A stretch of DNA of 64,000 bases, taken from Archivesica marissinica (Eukaryota > Mollusca > Bivalvia > Venerida > Vesicomyidae). How positions within the stretch are numbered: the first letter of the stretch is position 1; each line of letters starts with the position of its first letter. Both the position numbers and the translations under genes were made by a program. A model generated the notes under the pieces. The model saw only the letters and a list, made by a program, of their open reading frames with translations. It had not been told where the DNA came from and made no database searches. The stretch covers positions 70,500,795 to 70,564,794 of the forward strand of contig CM026387.1 in NCBI GenBank assembly GCA_014843695.1, written 5' to 3'. Shown in pieces: positions 22,678-34,200 of the stretch.

Positions 22678-23470
22678 TAACCCGTGACCATCAGTGGTAT
22701 ACAAGTCAGCTACCATAACCACTTGACAACAGAGGCAGACTTGGCCTTGTTATTGGGATGAAGCCAGTTATATTGGTCCAAGGTAGTACCACGCTCCAGT
22801 AAACAAATCAGAATTTGACATTTTCATACAGACCACGTAATTCCCATATTGGCTGTGCCAGCTCCATATTGGGAGCTAAGCGTCGATACTGACAACCTCA
22901 AGCTCGTATTTGACATCCAGTTGCATACTATATGTTAATATTGTCATTTAGTGTCAAGCAAACAGATATTATCTATGAATAACATAATTAGCCTGAATAA
23001 CATAATTAGCCCATTCAACACCAAGTAACTGACATGGACTGGTGGTGCATGAAATTTTTAGACCAATAAATTAATAAGAATATTAAATTTGGACCAGTTC
23101 ATTTATCAAAATGGGTAAATTCTATCTAAAATTTGACTAATATTACTGGCAAAAAGTGCAGATCTTGATGAGACGGCTCATCTGGATCCACACTTTTTGT
23201 AAGCCTATTTAGAGGCCTGTGGTGTTGAAAGGGTAGTCATAGAGCTTAGCCTTGTAAACAGACTACAGTAGTAAAGGTTCATCCAGCAGCTCTGTGGCAA
23301 GGATTTAATTACCATTCTTGGCAGTATAGTATGATATTTGGTATGTGTGGGTGGTGTGGACGTATCACATCCCAAACTACTCAGATAAACATACATGTCA
23401 CAATTTCATATTACGATTCCACAGCTTCAGGAAGACTGCTCGCTCAATTATAATCATTCATTGCAGTTTT
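22678..23470. other. Intergenic, nothing recognised
   Basis: No gene, RNA or array supported; a short direct repeat GAATAACATAATTAGCC occurs near 22976-23010. Confidence 0.5.
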
Positions 23471-23478
23471 TGACAATA

Positions 23479-23655
23479 TGTCCTTTCTAACTGCACATCA
23501 CCACAGTGTCCTAACTGCACATCACCACAGTGTCCTAACTGCACATCATCACAGTGTCCTAACTGCACATCACCACAGTGTCCTAACTGCACATCACCAC
23601 AGTGTCCTAACTGCACATCATCACAGTGTCCTAACTGCACATCACCAGTGTCCAT
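23479..23655. repeat. 24-bp minisatellite, 7 copies
   Basis: Unit CCTAACTGCACATCACCACA plus GTGT. Multiple of three, so both strands are open. Confidence 0.95.
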
Positions 23656-23659
23656 ATTC

Positions 23660-24625
23660 ACATATGGTGGTAGTACACCAATGTCCCCGAGCGGAACATA
23701 TGCTTCCATTGGTAGGAAAAACCCTAATCAACATGGTTTTGCAGACACAAATCTTGGGGTCAAAAGACAATAACAGTGTTGTTGGTTTTCATTGTAATTG
23801 TTTTCAATAACATTAACAGAACATTAACATTATGATGACATTGCACTTCACCCATCACCATAGATAATTACACATGAAACATACACCACTGTTCTGTATG
23901 AGCTACTGGTGTAAACTAACATGACTCAGCATTTTGTCTGTATGTACACAAAGAAGGAATTTACCGTGTTTAAGTTGGCAACAAAACATGGTTATGCACG
24001 CGATGTCAAACATGACGTAAATTTTTGTAGTTCTGCAATGTCATATACGCTTTGTAAAATAATAACTATATTTGAGCATTTTAAACATCTTTTTCATGTT
24101 AGAATCGAAATAATATTTGTATTTGAGTTATTTATAGTCAAATAAATGGTTTGTCGTTCTGCGCACCAGAATTAACCACTTAAACCGCCTACTGACTGCG
24201 TGGTTAATTCATACATGCCAAACCTCCAAACCACGTTTTATTTGTGAATAAATAACTGAAAGACAATTATTATTTCTTAAATACACCACTGTTGTGTATG
24301 AATTACTGGTGTACAATTGTGATTAATGTAAGGATGTTCGGTTTGATTAAGTGTAGACTGGTGGCGATTGATTTCAGAAATGTTGATTGAGGATTAGTTT
24401 TCACAGAGTGACATAATGTGTCTGTCTGTCTGTCTATCTATCTATCTTCCTGTAATGTCAAATCCCTCGCGGGGATGTAGACACGCAATACAAGGAAGCT
24501 TCAGGCAAATTGATCTGCTTAATATTATCTAAAGTTTGTTTTCTTTAATAATAAATTGATTTAATGGCCATTATTCTGATGGATTGGCATAATTGGAAAG
24601 AAATACATAGGATAATGATGACTGA
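23660..24625. other. Intergenic, nothing recognised
   Basis: No supported gene. Contains a short TCTGTCTG/TATC run near 24419-24448 and a CCCTCGCGGGG motif near 24466 that also occurs at about 33669. Confidence 0.5.
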
Positions 24626-24629
24626 GCTT

Positions 24630-26435
24630 AATTACCCCCGTCGCTGGCAAACCATGTGGGTGAGCTTATCTACCCTGGTCGCTGGCAAACCATGTGGGTG
24701 AGCTTATCTACTCTGGTCGCCGGTAACCCATGTGGGTGAGCTTATCTACCCTGGTCGCTGGCAAACCAGGTGGGTGAGCTTATCTACCCTGGTCGCTGGC
24801 AAACCATGTGGGTGAGCTTATCTACCCTGGTCGCTGGCAAACCATGTGGGTGAGCTTATCTACCCTGGTCGCTGGCAACCAGGTGGGTGAGCTTATCTAC
24901 CCTGGTCGCTGGCAAACCAGTGGGTGAGCTTATATACCCTGGTCGTTGGCAAACCATGTGGATGAGCTTATATACCCTGGTCGCTGGCAAACCAGGTGGG
25001 TGAGCTTATCTACCCTGGTCGCTGGCAAACCAGGTGGGTGAGCTTATATACCCTGGTCGCTGGCAAACCATGTGGGTGAGCTTATCTACCCTGGTCGCTG
25101 GCAAACCATGTGGATGAGCTTATATACCCTGGTCGCTGGCAAACCAGGTGGGTGAGCTTATCTACCCTGGTCGCTGGCAAACCAGGTGGGTGAGCTTATA
25201 TACCTGGTCGCTGGCAAACCAGGTGGGTGAGCTTATCTACCCTGGTCGCTGGCAAACCATGTGGGTGAGCTTATCTACCCTGGTCACTGGCAAACCATGT
25301 GGATGAGCTTATATACCCTGGTCGCTGGCAAACCAGGTGGGTGAGCTTATATACCCTGGTTGCTGGCAAACCAGGTGGGTGAGCTTATCTACCCTGGTCG
25401 CTGGCAAACCAGGTGGGTGAGCTTATCTACCCTGGTCGCTAGCAAACCATGTGGGTGAGCTTATCTACCCTGGTCGCTGGCAAACCATGTGGGTGAGCTT
25501 ATATACCCTGGTCGCTGGCAAACCATGTGGATGAGCTTATATACCCTGGTCGCTGGCAAACCATGTGGATGAGCTTATATACCCTGGTCGCTGGCAAACA
25601 GGTGGGTGAGCTTATCTACCCTGGTCGCTGGCAAACCAGGTGGGTGAGCTTATCTACCTGGTCGCTGACCAGGTGGGTGAGCTTATCTACCCTGGTCACT
25701 AGCAAACCATGTGGGTGAGCTTATCTACCCTGGTCGCTGGCAAACCATGTGGGTGAGCTTATATACCCTGGTCGCTGGCAAACCAGGTGGGTGAGCTTAT
25801 CTACCCTGGTCGCTGGTAACCCATGTGGGTGAGCATTTTTACCCTGGTCGCCGGTAACCCATGTAGGTGAGCTTATTTACCCTCATCGCCGGTAACCCAT
25901 GTAGGTGAGCTTAATTACCCTCATCGTCGGTAACCCATGTAGGTGAGCTTATTTACCCTCATCGCCGGTAACCCATGTAGGTGAGCTTAATTACCATCAT
26001 CGTCGGTAACCCATGTAGGTGAGCTTAATTACCCTCATCACCGGTAACCCATGTAGGTGAGCTTAATTACCCTCATCGTCGGTAACCCATGTAGGTGAGC
26101 TTATTTACCCTCATCGCCGGTAACCCATGTAGGTGAGCTTAATTACCATCATCGTCGGTAACCCACCATGTAGGTGAGCTTAATTACCATCATCGTCGGT
26201 AACCCATGTAGGTGAGCTTAATTACCCTGGTCGCCGGTAACCCATGTAGGTGAGCTTATTTACCCTCATCGCCGGTAACCCATGTAGGTGAGCTTAATTA
26301 CCCTCATCGTCGGTAACCCATGTAGGTGAGCTTATTTACCCTCATCGCCGATAACCCATGTGGGTGAGCTTATTTACCCTCATCGCCAATAACTCATGTG
26401 GGTGAGCTTAATTACCCTCATTGCCGATAACGCAC
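24630..26435. repeat. 38-bp minisatellite, about 47 copies
   Basis: Unit includes GTGGGTGAGCTTATCTACCC and TGGTCGCTGGCAAACCA. From about 25800 it changes to a second variant with CTCATCGCCGGTAACCCATG, showing two expansion phases. Confidence 0.96.
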
Positions 26436-26599
26436 TAGTAAATTATTGTATGATTAAAAACTAACATGGCAGACTAGACTAGACTATTATGGTATTTAAA
26501 TTAATTAACAAGTGTATGCAAATTTTTCATATAACGGTTATAATAATATTCATTTAACATAATGTATATCTAATGCAATAGGCCATGGAGAGGGATTTG

Positions 26600-26810
26600 A
26601 AGGATAGTGCAAAGAGAACCCCGTTCCTGAGGCTACACTGAGGTTGCACTGAGGCTACACTGTTTCTTGCACAGTGAAACCAAAGACATAAGATCTTGTT
26701 TTAAAGTCTCACAAGAAAGGTTATATTAGTCATTTTACGTGGTGTAGCGGAGGATCAAACCTGCGACACCTGGACTGCGAGCCAACATCACTAAAGACTA
26801 GACCCTCATT
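26600..26810 (-). mobile_element. SINE-like remnant with tRNA-like head
   Basis: Reading leftwards from 26810 there is an A-box-like GTCTAG, an anticodon-arm-like stretch, and a B-box-like GTCGCAGGTTTGATCC, then ACACCACGTAAAATGAC. It resembles the SINE heads elsewhere in the window but is diverged. It is the apparent parent of the adjoining 60-bp array. Confidence 0.5.
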
Positions 26811-27450
26811 ACACTCAAACCTGCGACTCCTGGACTGCGAGCCAACAGCATTAACCACTAGACCCTCATTACACTCAAACCTGCGACTCCTGGACTGCGA
26901 GCCAACAGCATTAACCACTAGACCCTCATTACACTCAAACCTGCGACTCCTGGACTGCGAGCCAACAGCATTAACCACTAGACCCTCATTACGCTCAAAC
27001 CTGCGACTCCTGGACTGCGAGCTAACAGCATTAACCACTAGACCCTCATTACGCTCAAACCTGCGACTCTGAGCCAACAGCATTAACCACTAGACCCTCA
27101 TTACGCTCAAACCTGCGACTCCTGGACTGCGAGCCAACAGCATTAACCACTAGACCCTCATTACGCTCAAACCTGCGACTCCTGGACTGCGAGCCAACAG
27201 CATTAACCACTAGACCCTCATTACGCTCAAACCTGCGACTCCTGGACTGCGAGCCAACAGCATTAACCACTAGACCCTCATTACGCTCAAACCTGCGACT
27301 CCTGGACTGCGAGCCAACAGCATTAACCACTAGACCCTCATTACGCTCAAACTTGCGACTCTGAGCCAACAGCATTAACCACTAGACCCTCAAACCTGCG
27401 ACTCCTGGACTGCGAGCCAACAGCATTAACCACTAGACCCTCATTACGCT
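26747..27450. repeat. 60-bp minisatellite made from a tRNA-like SINE head
   Basis: About 12 units with CTGCGACTCCTGGACTGCG and ATTAACCACTAGACCCTC. On the minus strand each holds an A-box-like TCTAGTGGTTAATGC and a B-box-like GCAGGTTTGAG. The 60-bp length keeps minus-strand frames open; these are not genes. Confidence 0.93.
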
Positions 27451-27589
27451 AAACTTTATATGGCACTAATTTTCACATATACATAATAATACGAAAGGAA
27501 GATACATTTAAGTATTTCGTGACAATGGGCACCGGATAATCCAATATCTCAATAACTTCAAATATATTATAATTTGGATGAGATCAAAA

Positions 27590-27880
27590 TAAGTAAATGG
27601 AATGTATATCTATGACAAACTTCATTATGTAGCCTCCGTGGACAAAATAAGTAAATGGAATGTATATCTATGACAAACTTCATTATGTAGCCTCCGTGGA
27701 CAAAATAAGTAAATGGAATGTATATCTATGACAAACTTCATTATGTAGCCTCCGTGGACAAAATAAGTAAATGGAATGTATATCTATGACAAACTTCATT
27801 ATGTAGCCTCCGTGGACAAAATAAGTAAATGGAATGTATATCTATGACAAACTTCATTATGTAGCTTCCGTGGACAAGTG
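27590..27880. repeat. 58-bp minisatellite, 5 copies
   Basis: Unit includes AAAATAAGTAAATGGAATG and CATTATGTAGCCTCCGTG. Confidence 0.95.
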
Positions 27881-27929
27881 ATTACGGTTGTCGACTTCAA
27901 ATAACTTGCTACTCTGTACTTGGGGTGTT

Positions 27930-28110
27930 GAATGTGAGGAGGCTATTCTGCTGGTTAGCGAAAGGTCAGTGGCTCTACCTGGATGTCCATCCGTGTCTGA
28001 AATACTGTTTAGAAGGGTATGGGCACTTCCTCCACCATTACAAGTTTCACAGTCGCAATATCACCCTAACCTGTAAGTGCGACTACAAACACAAACATTG
28101 AAACAGGCTT
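27930..28110 (+). repeat. Dispersed mollusc-type repeat, copy 1
   Basis: Contains GGTCAGTGGCTCTACCTGG, CTGAAATACTG, CCTCCACCATTACAAG and CACAGTCGCAATATCACC in the same order as copies at 31410 and 50345. I recall a closely related repeat as abundant in bivalve genomes. Confidence 0.55.
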
Positions 28111-28160
28111 CATGGAAGCTGTATAAACCAACAGTTCATGTAAATACTCAAATGTATATA

Positions 28161-28166
28161 TTTATT
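28161..28166 (-). terminator. Polyadenylation signal of TMEM220
   Basis: AATAAA on the minus strand, about 36 bases after the TMEM220 stop codon, in AT-rich sequence. Its position implies a very short 3' UTR. Confidence 0.6.
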
Positions 28167-28201
28167 TTGTTGGCAGTATCCATGGTTATGTTTCTTAGAA
28201 G

Positions 28202-31200
28202 TTAGAACATTCCATTGCAGTGTCCAATCCTGGTATGCCAGTCACTGACAAAACAGAGAGACCAAAGGAAGAGTGGCAGCACGGTGAGAGTGACCATCAT
28301 CAGGACAAGCGCACTCATCATACCTCTACTCTTCACAGGGGCATTATACCTGAAATATACATACATCATTAGAACAAGGACATTCATCTAACCTCTACTC
28401 CTGACAGGGGCATTATACCTGAAATATACATACATCATTAGAACAAGGACATTCATCTAACCTCTACTCTTCACAGGGGCATTATACCTGAAATATACAT
28501 ACATCATCAGAACAAGGACATTCATCTAACCTCTACTCCTGACAGGGGCATTATACCTGAAATATACATACATCATTAGAACAAGGACATTCATCTAACC
28601 TCTACTCCTGACAGGGGAATTATATCTGAAATATACATACATCATCAGAACAAACACATTCATCTAACCTCTACTCCTGACAGGGGCATTATACCTGAAA
28701 TATACATACATCATCAGAACAAGGACATTCATCTAACCTCTACTCCTGACAGGGGAATTATATCTGAAATATACATACATCATCAGAACAAACACATTCA
28801 TCTAACCTCTACTCCTGACAGGGGAATTATATCTGAAATATACATACATCATCAGAACAAGGACATTCATCTAACCTCTACTCCTGACAGGGGAATTATA
28901 TCTGAAATATACATACATCATCAGAACAAGGACATTCATCTAACCTCTACTCCTGACAGGGGCATTATACCTGAAATATACATACATCATCAGAACAAAC
29001 ACATTCATCTAACCTCTACTCCTGACAGGGGCATTATACCTGAAATATACATACATCATCAGAACAAACACATTCATCTAACCTCTACTCCTGACAGGGG
29101 CATTATACCTGAAATATACATACATCATCATCGTCACTGACAGCTTGAGTCCGAAAACATTCACGTTGACATTTCAACACATAGTGGCTAGGTACCACAC
29201 ATGCAAAGCAGTGAGAAATAAAATGTGTTATTCCACTGGTTGAAAACACATGGTCAGTGTAACTGATCATTCCAGTCTCATCATCAAGTTTCTATAGTTG
29301 TAATCTACATAATCAATTGTGCTCGAGTATCTCGAATGCATATATATATAAACGTGAGGGTTACCTGCCAATGCTTGTGAACCTGTTCATTGCCAGCCAT
29401 GTGATGATTATTAGCAACCCTCCCAGCTCCCTGAAATATCACACAAGCATCACATGTATTGTCTCTATGGCCTCTTAATACTGGATTAACATTCACACAT
29501 GTCTGTCCACCTGTATTTACTGTAGGAAGACAATAGGTACCTTTTTGAGAAATATTCACATCTGGGTAGAACCACCAACCTCCCAAATACAGAAATGATA
29601 ACCACTGAGTCATGGATCCAACTCACAGTGGTGAGGTGCAAGTGACCATTAGTACACACTGTCAGCATACTGAGGTCCTGCACACAGTGGTGAGGTGCAA
29701 GTGACCATCGGTACACACTGTCAGCATACTGAGGTCCTGCCCACAGTGGTGAGGTGCAAGTGACCATCGGTACACATTGTCAGCATACTGAGGTCCTGCC
29801 CACAGTGGTGAGGTGCAAGTGAACATCGGTACACACTGTCAGCATACTGAGGTCCTGCCCACAGTGGTGAGATGCAAGTGAACATCGGTACACACTGTCA
29901 GCATACTGAGGTCCTGCCCACAGTGGTGAGGTGCAAGTGACCATCGGTACACACTGTCAGCATACTGAGGTCCTGCCCACAGTGGTGAGGTGCAAGTGAC
30001 CATCGGTACACATTGTCAGCATACTGAGGTCCTGCCCACAGTGGTGAGGTGCAAGTGAACATCGGTACACACTGTCAGCATACTGAGGTCCTGCCCACAG
30101 TGGTGAGGTGCAAGTGAACATCGGTACACACTGTCAGCATACTGAGGTCCTGCCCACAGTGGTGAGGTGCAAGTGACCATCGGTACACACTGTCAGCATA
30201 CTGAGGTCCTGCCCACAGTGGTGAGGTGCAAGTGACCATCGGTACACACTGTCAGCATACTGAGGTCCTGCCCACAGTGGTGAGGTGCAAGTGAACATCG
30301 GTACACACTGTCAGCATACTGAGGTCCAACACACAGTGGTGAGGTGCAAGTGACCATCGGTACACACTGTCAGCATACTGAGGTCCAACACACAGTGGTG
30401 AGGTGCAAGTGACCATCAGTACACACTGTCAGCATACTGAGGTCCATCACACAGTGGTGAGGTGCAAGTGATCATTAGTACACACTGTCAGCATACTGAG
30501 GTCCTGCACACAGTGGTGAGGTGCAAGTGACCATTAGTACACACTGTCAGCATACTGAGGTCCTGCACACAGTGGTGAGGTGCAAGTGACCATCGGTACA
30601 CACTGTCAGCATACTGAGGTCCAACACACAGTGGTGAGGTGCAAGTGACCATTATTACACACTGTCAGCATACTGAGGTCCTGCACACAGTGGTGAGGTG
30701 CAAGTGACCATTAGTACACACTGTCAGCATACTGAGGTCCTGCACACAGTGGTGAGGTGCAAGTGACCATTAGTACACACTGTCAGCATACTGAGGTCCA
30801 ACTCCTCACAGTAGTCAGATATGTGTACCCCACCTCATCTGATCTGTTACCTACTACACATACCTCTGTCTATGACCATGCATATCCCTCACCTCATCTG
30901 ATCTGTTACCTACTACACATACCTCTGTCTATGACAGTGTATATTCCCCTCACCTCATCTGATCTGTTACCTACTACACAAACCTCTGTCTATGACAGTG
31001 TATATCCCTCACCTCATCTGGTCGGTTACCAATACCTAGGTCTACCATATGGCATTCATACACACATACATACCGTCCTTCCTCGTGTTGTAGAGGGTTT
31101 TCTAGTCGTTTACCAATAGCTTCTAGAAGCAATACTGTCACATACAGGCAATATGCACAACAGAGTGTGAAGTGTACTACAGTCACTGAACTCCAAAGTT

Positions 31201-34200
31201 TTGTTTCTGCGAAAAACAAATATTGGTATAAACATGGAATGTTATTATTTTATGCTTTTAAATGAAATATAGAAATCAACGCGACGTTTTGAAACTCCAG
31301 CTGTCAGTGATGTCATTTATAGTTGGCTAAATACGACGTAAGAGTGCTATTTAGCACAGGTTCATCATTTGCTTTCATAAAAACACTTTTCAGCCTAAAA
31401 TGAATCTGTTTAGGTGGCATGTGGAAGGTCAGTGGTTGTACCCAGGTACTAGTCTGTACCTGAAATATTGCCAGGAGAGGCACGTTGGGTCATCCTCCAC
31501 CTATAAAAGCTAGAACCAATCATCACACTGGCATGTGATCCTGACATGAATAGTGGATGCAATACCTTTATGATCAGCCAATCGAAAACAGCTTATGCAA
31601 GTACTAGCATCGAAATCCATCGAAAATTACACTGATTCAAGTGTTTAGCGCCTACGATTGTGACTTTAGGCAAGGTATTTAAATTCCACATGCCTCTTTT
31701 CTCCCTCATGGCGATGGATTCCATCAGGAATGAGGTTTTAGAGAGTGATTAATATAAGTTGTAAGAACTTGTTTCGCAATCAAGCTAATATAAATTTTAT
31801 ATAAAGAGACATATACTGACAAAAGTCAATCACCCTTTGGCTTAGGTGAGATAACAATATTTGAAACATCCGAGATAGACAACAGTTGCTATGAAGACAA
31901 CAAATGTATGTGTGTTTGGTTGTAAGATTTACAAAAACATAGAGAGAATGATCAACAGCTACCTGCTAATGATGGTCTAACGCCCACACATCCCGCCAAT
32001 ACTGCAGGTATTATGTAGATAGGCTGAAAAACACAATCAGTTGATGTTTCCCACTAAAGATAAACGCTCTGATGCAATTATCAACAATGATACTCACTTC
32101 CCAACACATACGACAATGATACTCACTTCCCAACACATACGACAATGATACTCACTTCCCAATCATACAACAATGATACTCACTTCCCAACACATACGAC
32201 AATGATACTCACTTCCCAACACATACAACAATGATACTCACTTCCCAATCATACAACAATGATACTCACTTCCCAATCATACAACAATGATACTCACTTC
32301 CCAATCATACAACAATGATACTCACTTCCCAACACATACGACAATGATACTCACTTCCCAACACATACAACAATGATACTCACTTCCCAACACATATGAC
32401 AATGATACTCATTTCCACAGCTTACAACAATGATACTTACTTCCCAATCATACAACAATGATACTCACTTCCCAATCATACAGCAATGATACTCACTTCC
32501 CAATTGTACAACAATGATACTCACTTCCCAATCATACAACAATGCTCACTTCCCAACCATACAACAATGATACTCACTTCCCAATCATACGACAATGATA
32601 CTCACTTCCCAATCATACAACAGTGCTTACTTCCCAATCATACGACAATGCTCACTTCCCAATCATACGACAATGCTCACTTCCCAATCATACAACAATG
32701 CTCACTTCACAATCATACAACAATGCTCACTTCCCAATCATACAACAATGATACTCAGTACTCACTAACAACATCATCGCAATAACCATTAATTCATCAT
32801 GAATACTATACCGTACTAAATGCGTATACCATTTGAATGCAGAATCAAAACTGCTGATGTGTTCGAGTGTAATGTGATATATTTATTGTAATGTTCTTAG
32901 TTTTTTTTCTTTTCAATCAAAAGACCTATGACAGCTCATAGCAAGTAGCCAAACACTTCACAAAGTTTAAATAGTTTAAGCTCGGACTATAAGATATAGC
33001 GGTATGAAATATGAGAAAATGGCTGATCATGAAGGCAGCTAGTGGGTGATATCATTTATCAACTATATTTTATTAATTTATCAAATAGTGATAATTAGGA
33101 ATGAAGTAATTTATCCCGAAGATATATACATTATATATAATTATTTATTACAAGGTCATCTTTAGACGTCTAAACACGACGTTCTAACACCATTTAAGGC
33201 GTGGTTGCATCGTTTCCTATCATAAAAATATGTTCAAATTCTGTTTGTTTAAATGAATGATGGAATGATATTTCATTTATGTACATAGAAAGCTACAGTG
33301 TCTAGCACTACTTGTGATATAATGCTTTCAATATGTCATTTATGTACATAGAAAGCTACAGTGTCTAGCACTACTTGTGATATAATGCTTTCAATAATAT
33401 GTCATTTATGTACATAGAAAGCTATAGTGTCTAGCACTACTTGTGATATAATGCTTTCAATAATATGTCATTTATGTACATAGAAAGCTATAGTGTCTAG
33501 CACTACTTGTGATATAATGCTTTCAATAATATGTCATTTATGTACATAGAAAGCTATAGTGTCTAGCACTACTTGTGATATAATGCTTTCAATGTTCATT
33601 TGGTGAAATACAATTCCATCATACACTGAAACAAACAAATATCCTCTTAATCTTCCTTAGATGCCAAACCCCTCGCGGGGGATGTGGCCATATTCCTTCC
33701 ATAATGTCTATTTCAGTAATTCATGACATCAACCCTTTCCTGGCTTCCCCCGTTGACAGTAGTCGGGGAACTGGCGTCGATATATTTTGCCTGGTTAGTC
33801 AAATAAATATATTTTAATACCGAGACTATTAATTGGGCCGTATTGAGTTTCTGAACATATCAATTGTCATTTGGCTAGAAGTTAAAAAGTGAAAAATCGA
33901 CAGACTGGAACCCAGGCTATGTTGATAGGTGCACCACCTATTTCATAAATATAGAATCTTACATGAGTGGTGACTTCATACCATATTTTATGAAATGAGT
34001 CTTGGAAATTTGCTATTAAGCTCGCCTAATAGCGAGCCTTTTGGTGAGCTATATAGCAAAATCCCGAAATGGGCTTCATAAAATATGGTAGGAGGTCAAC
34101 ATGAGTGTAAGAAGATTTTTTATCACATTACCATAGTAACAACAACCATACATTTTAAGAAAAACACATTTCTGTTACCCAGTACTAGTATATATTTGAG

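Noticed and set aside
26730..27375. Minus-strand Arg/Ser-rich repeat proteins of 117 and 106 codons
   Set aside because: Translation of the 60-bp tRNA-head minisatellite.
29539..29602. A 64-bp extra TMEM220 exon between exons 4 and 5
   Set aside because: It has possible splice signals, but exons 4 and 5 already join in frame to give the family's HEEGREL motif, so no extra exon is needed.
29305..29613. 102-codon minus-strand frame overlapping TMEM220 exon 5
   Set aside because: It is in a different phase from the exon; only the ELGGLL reading gives a membrane helix and fits both splice junctions.
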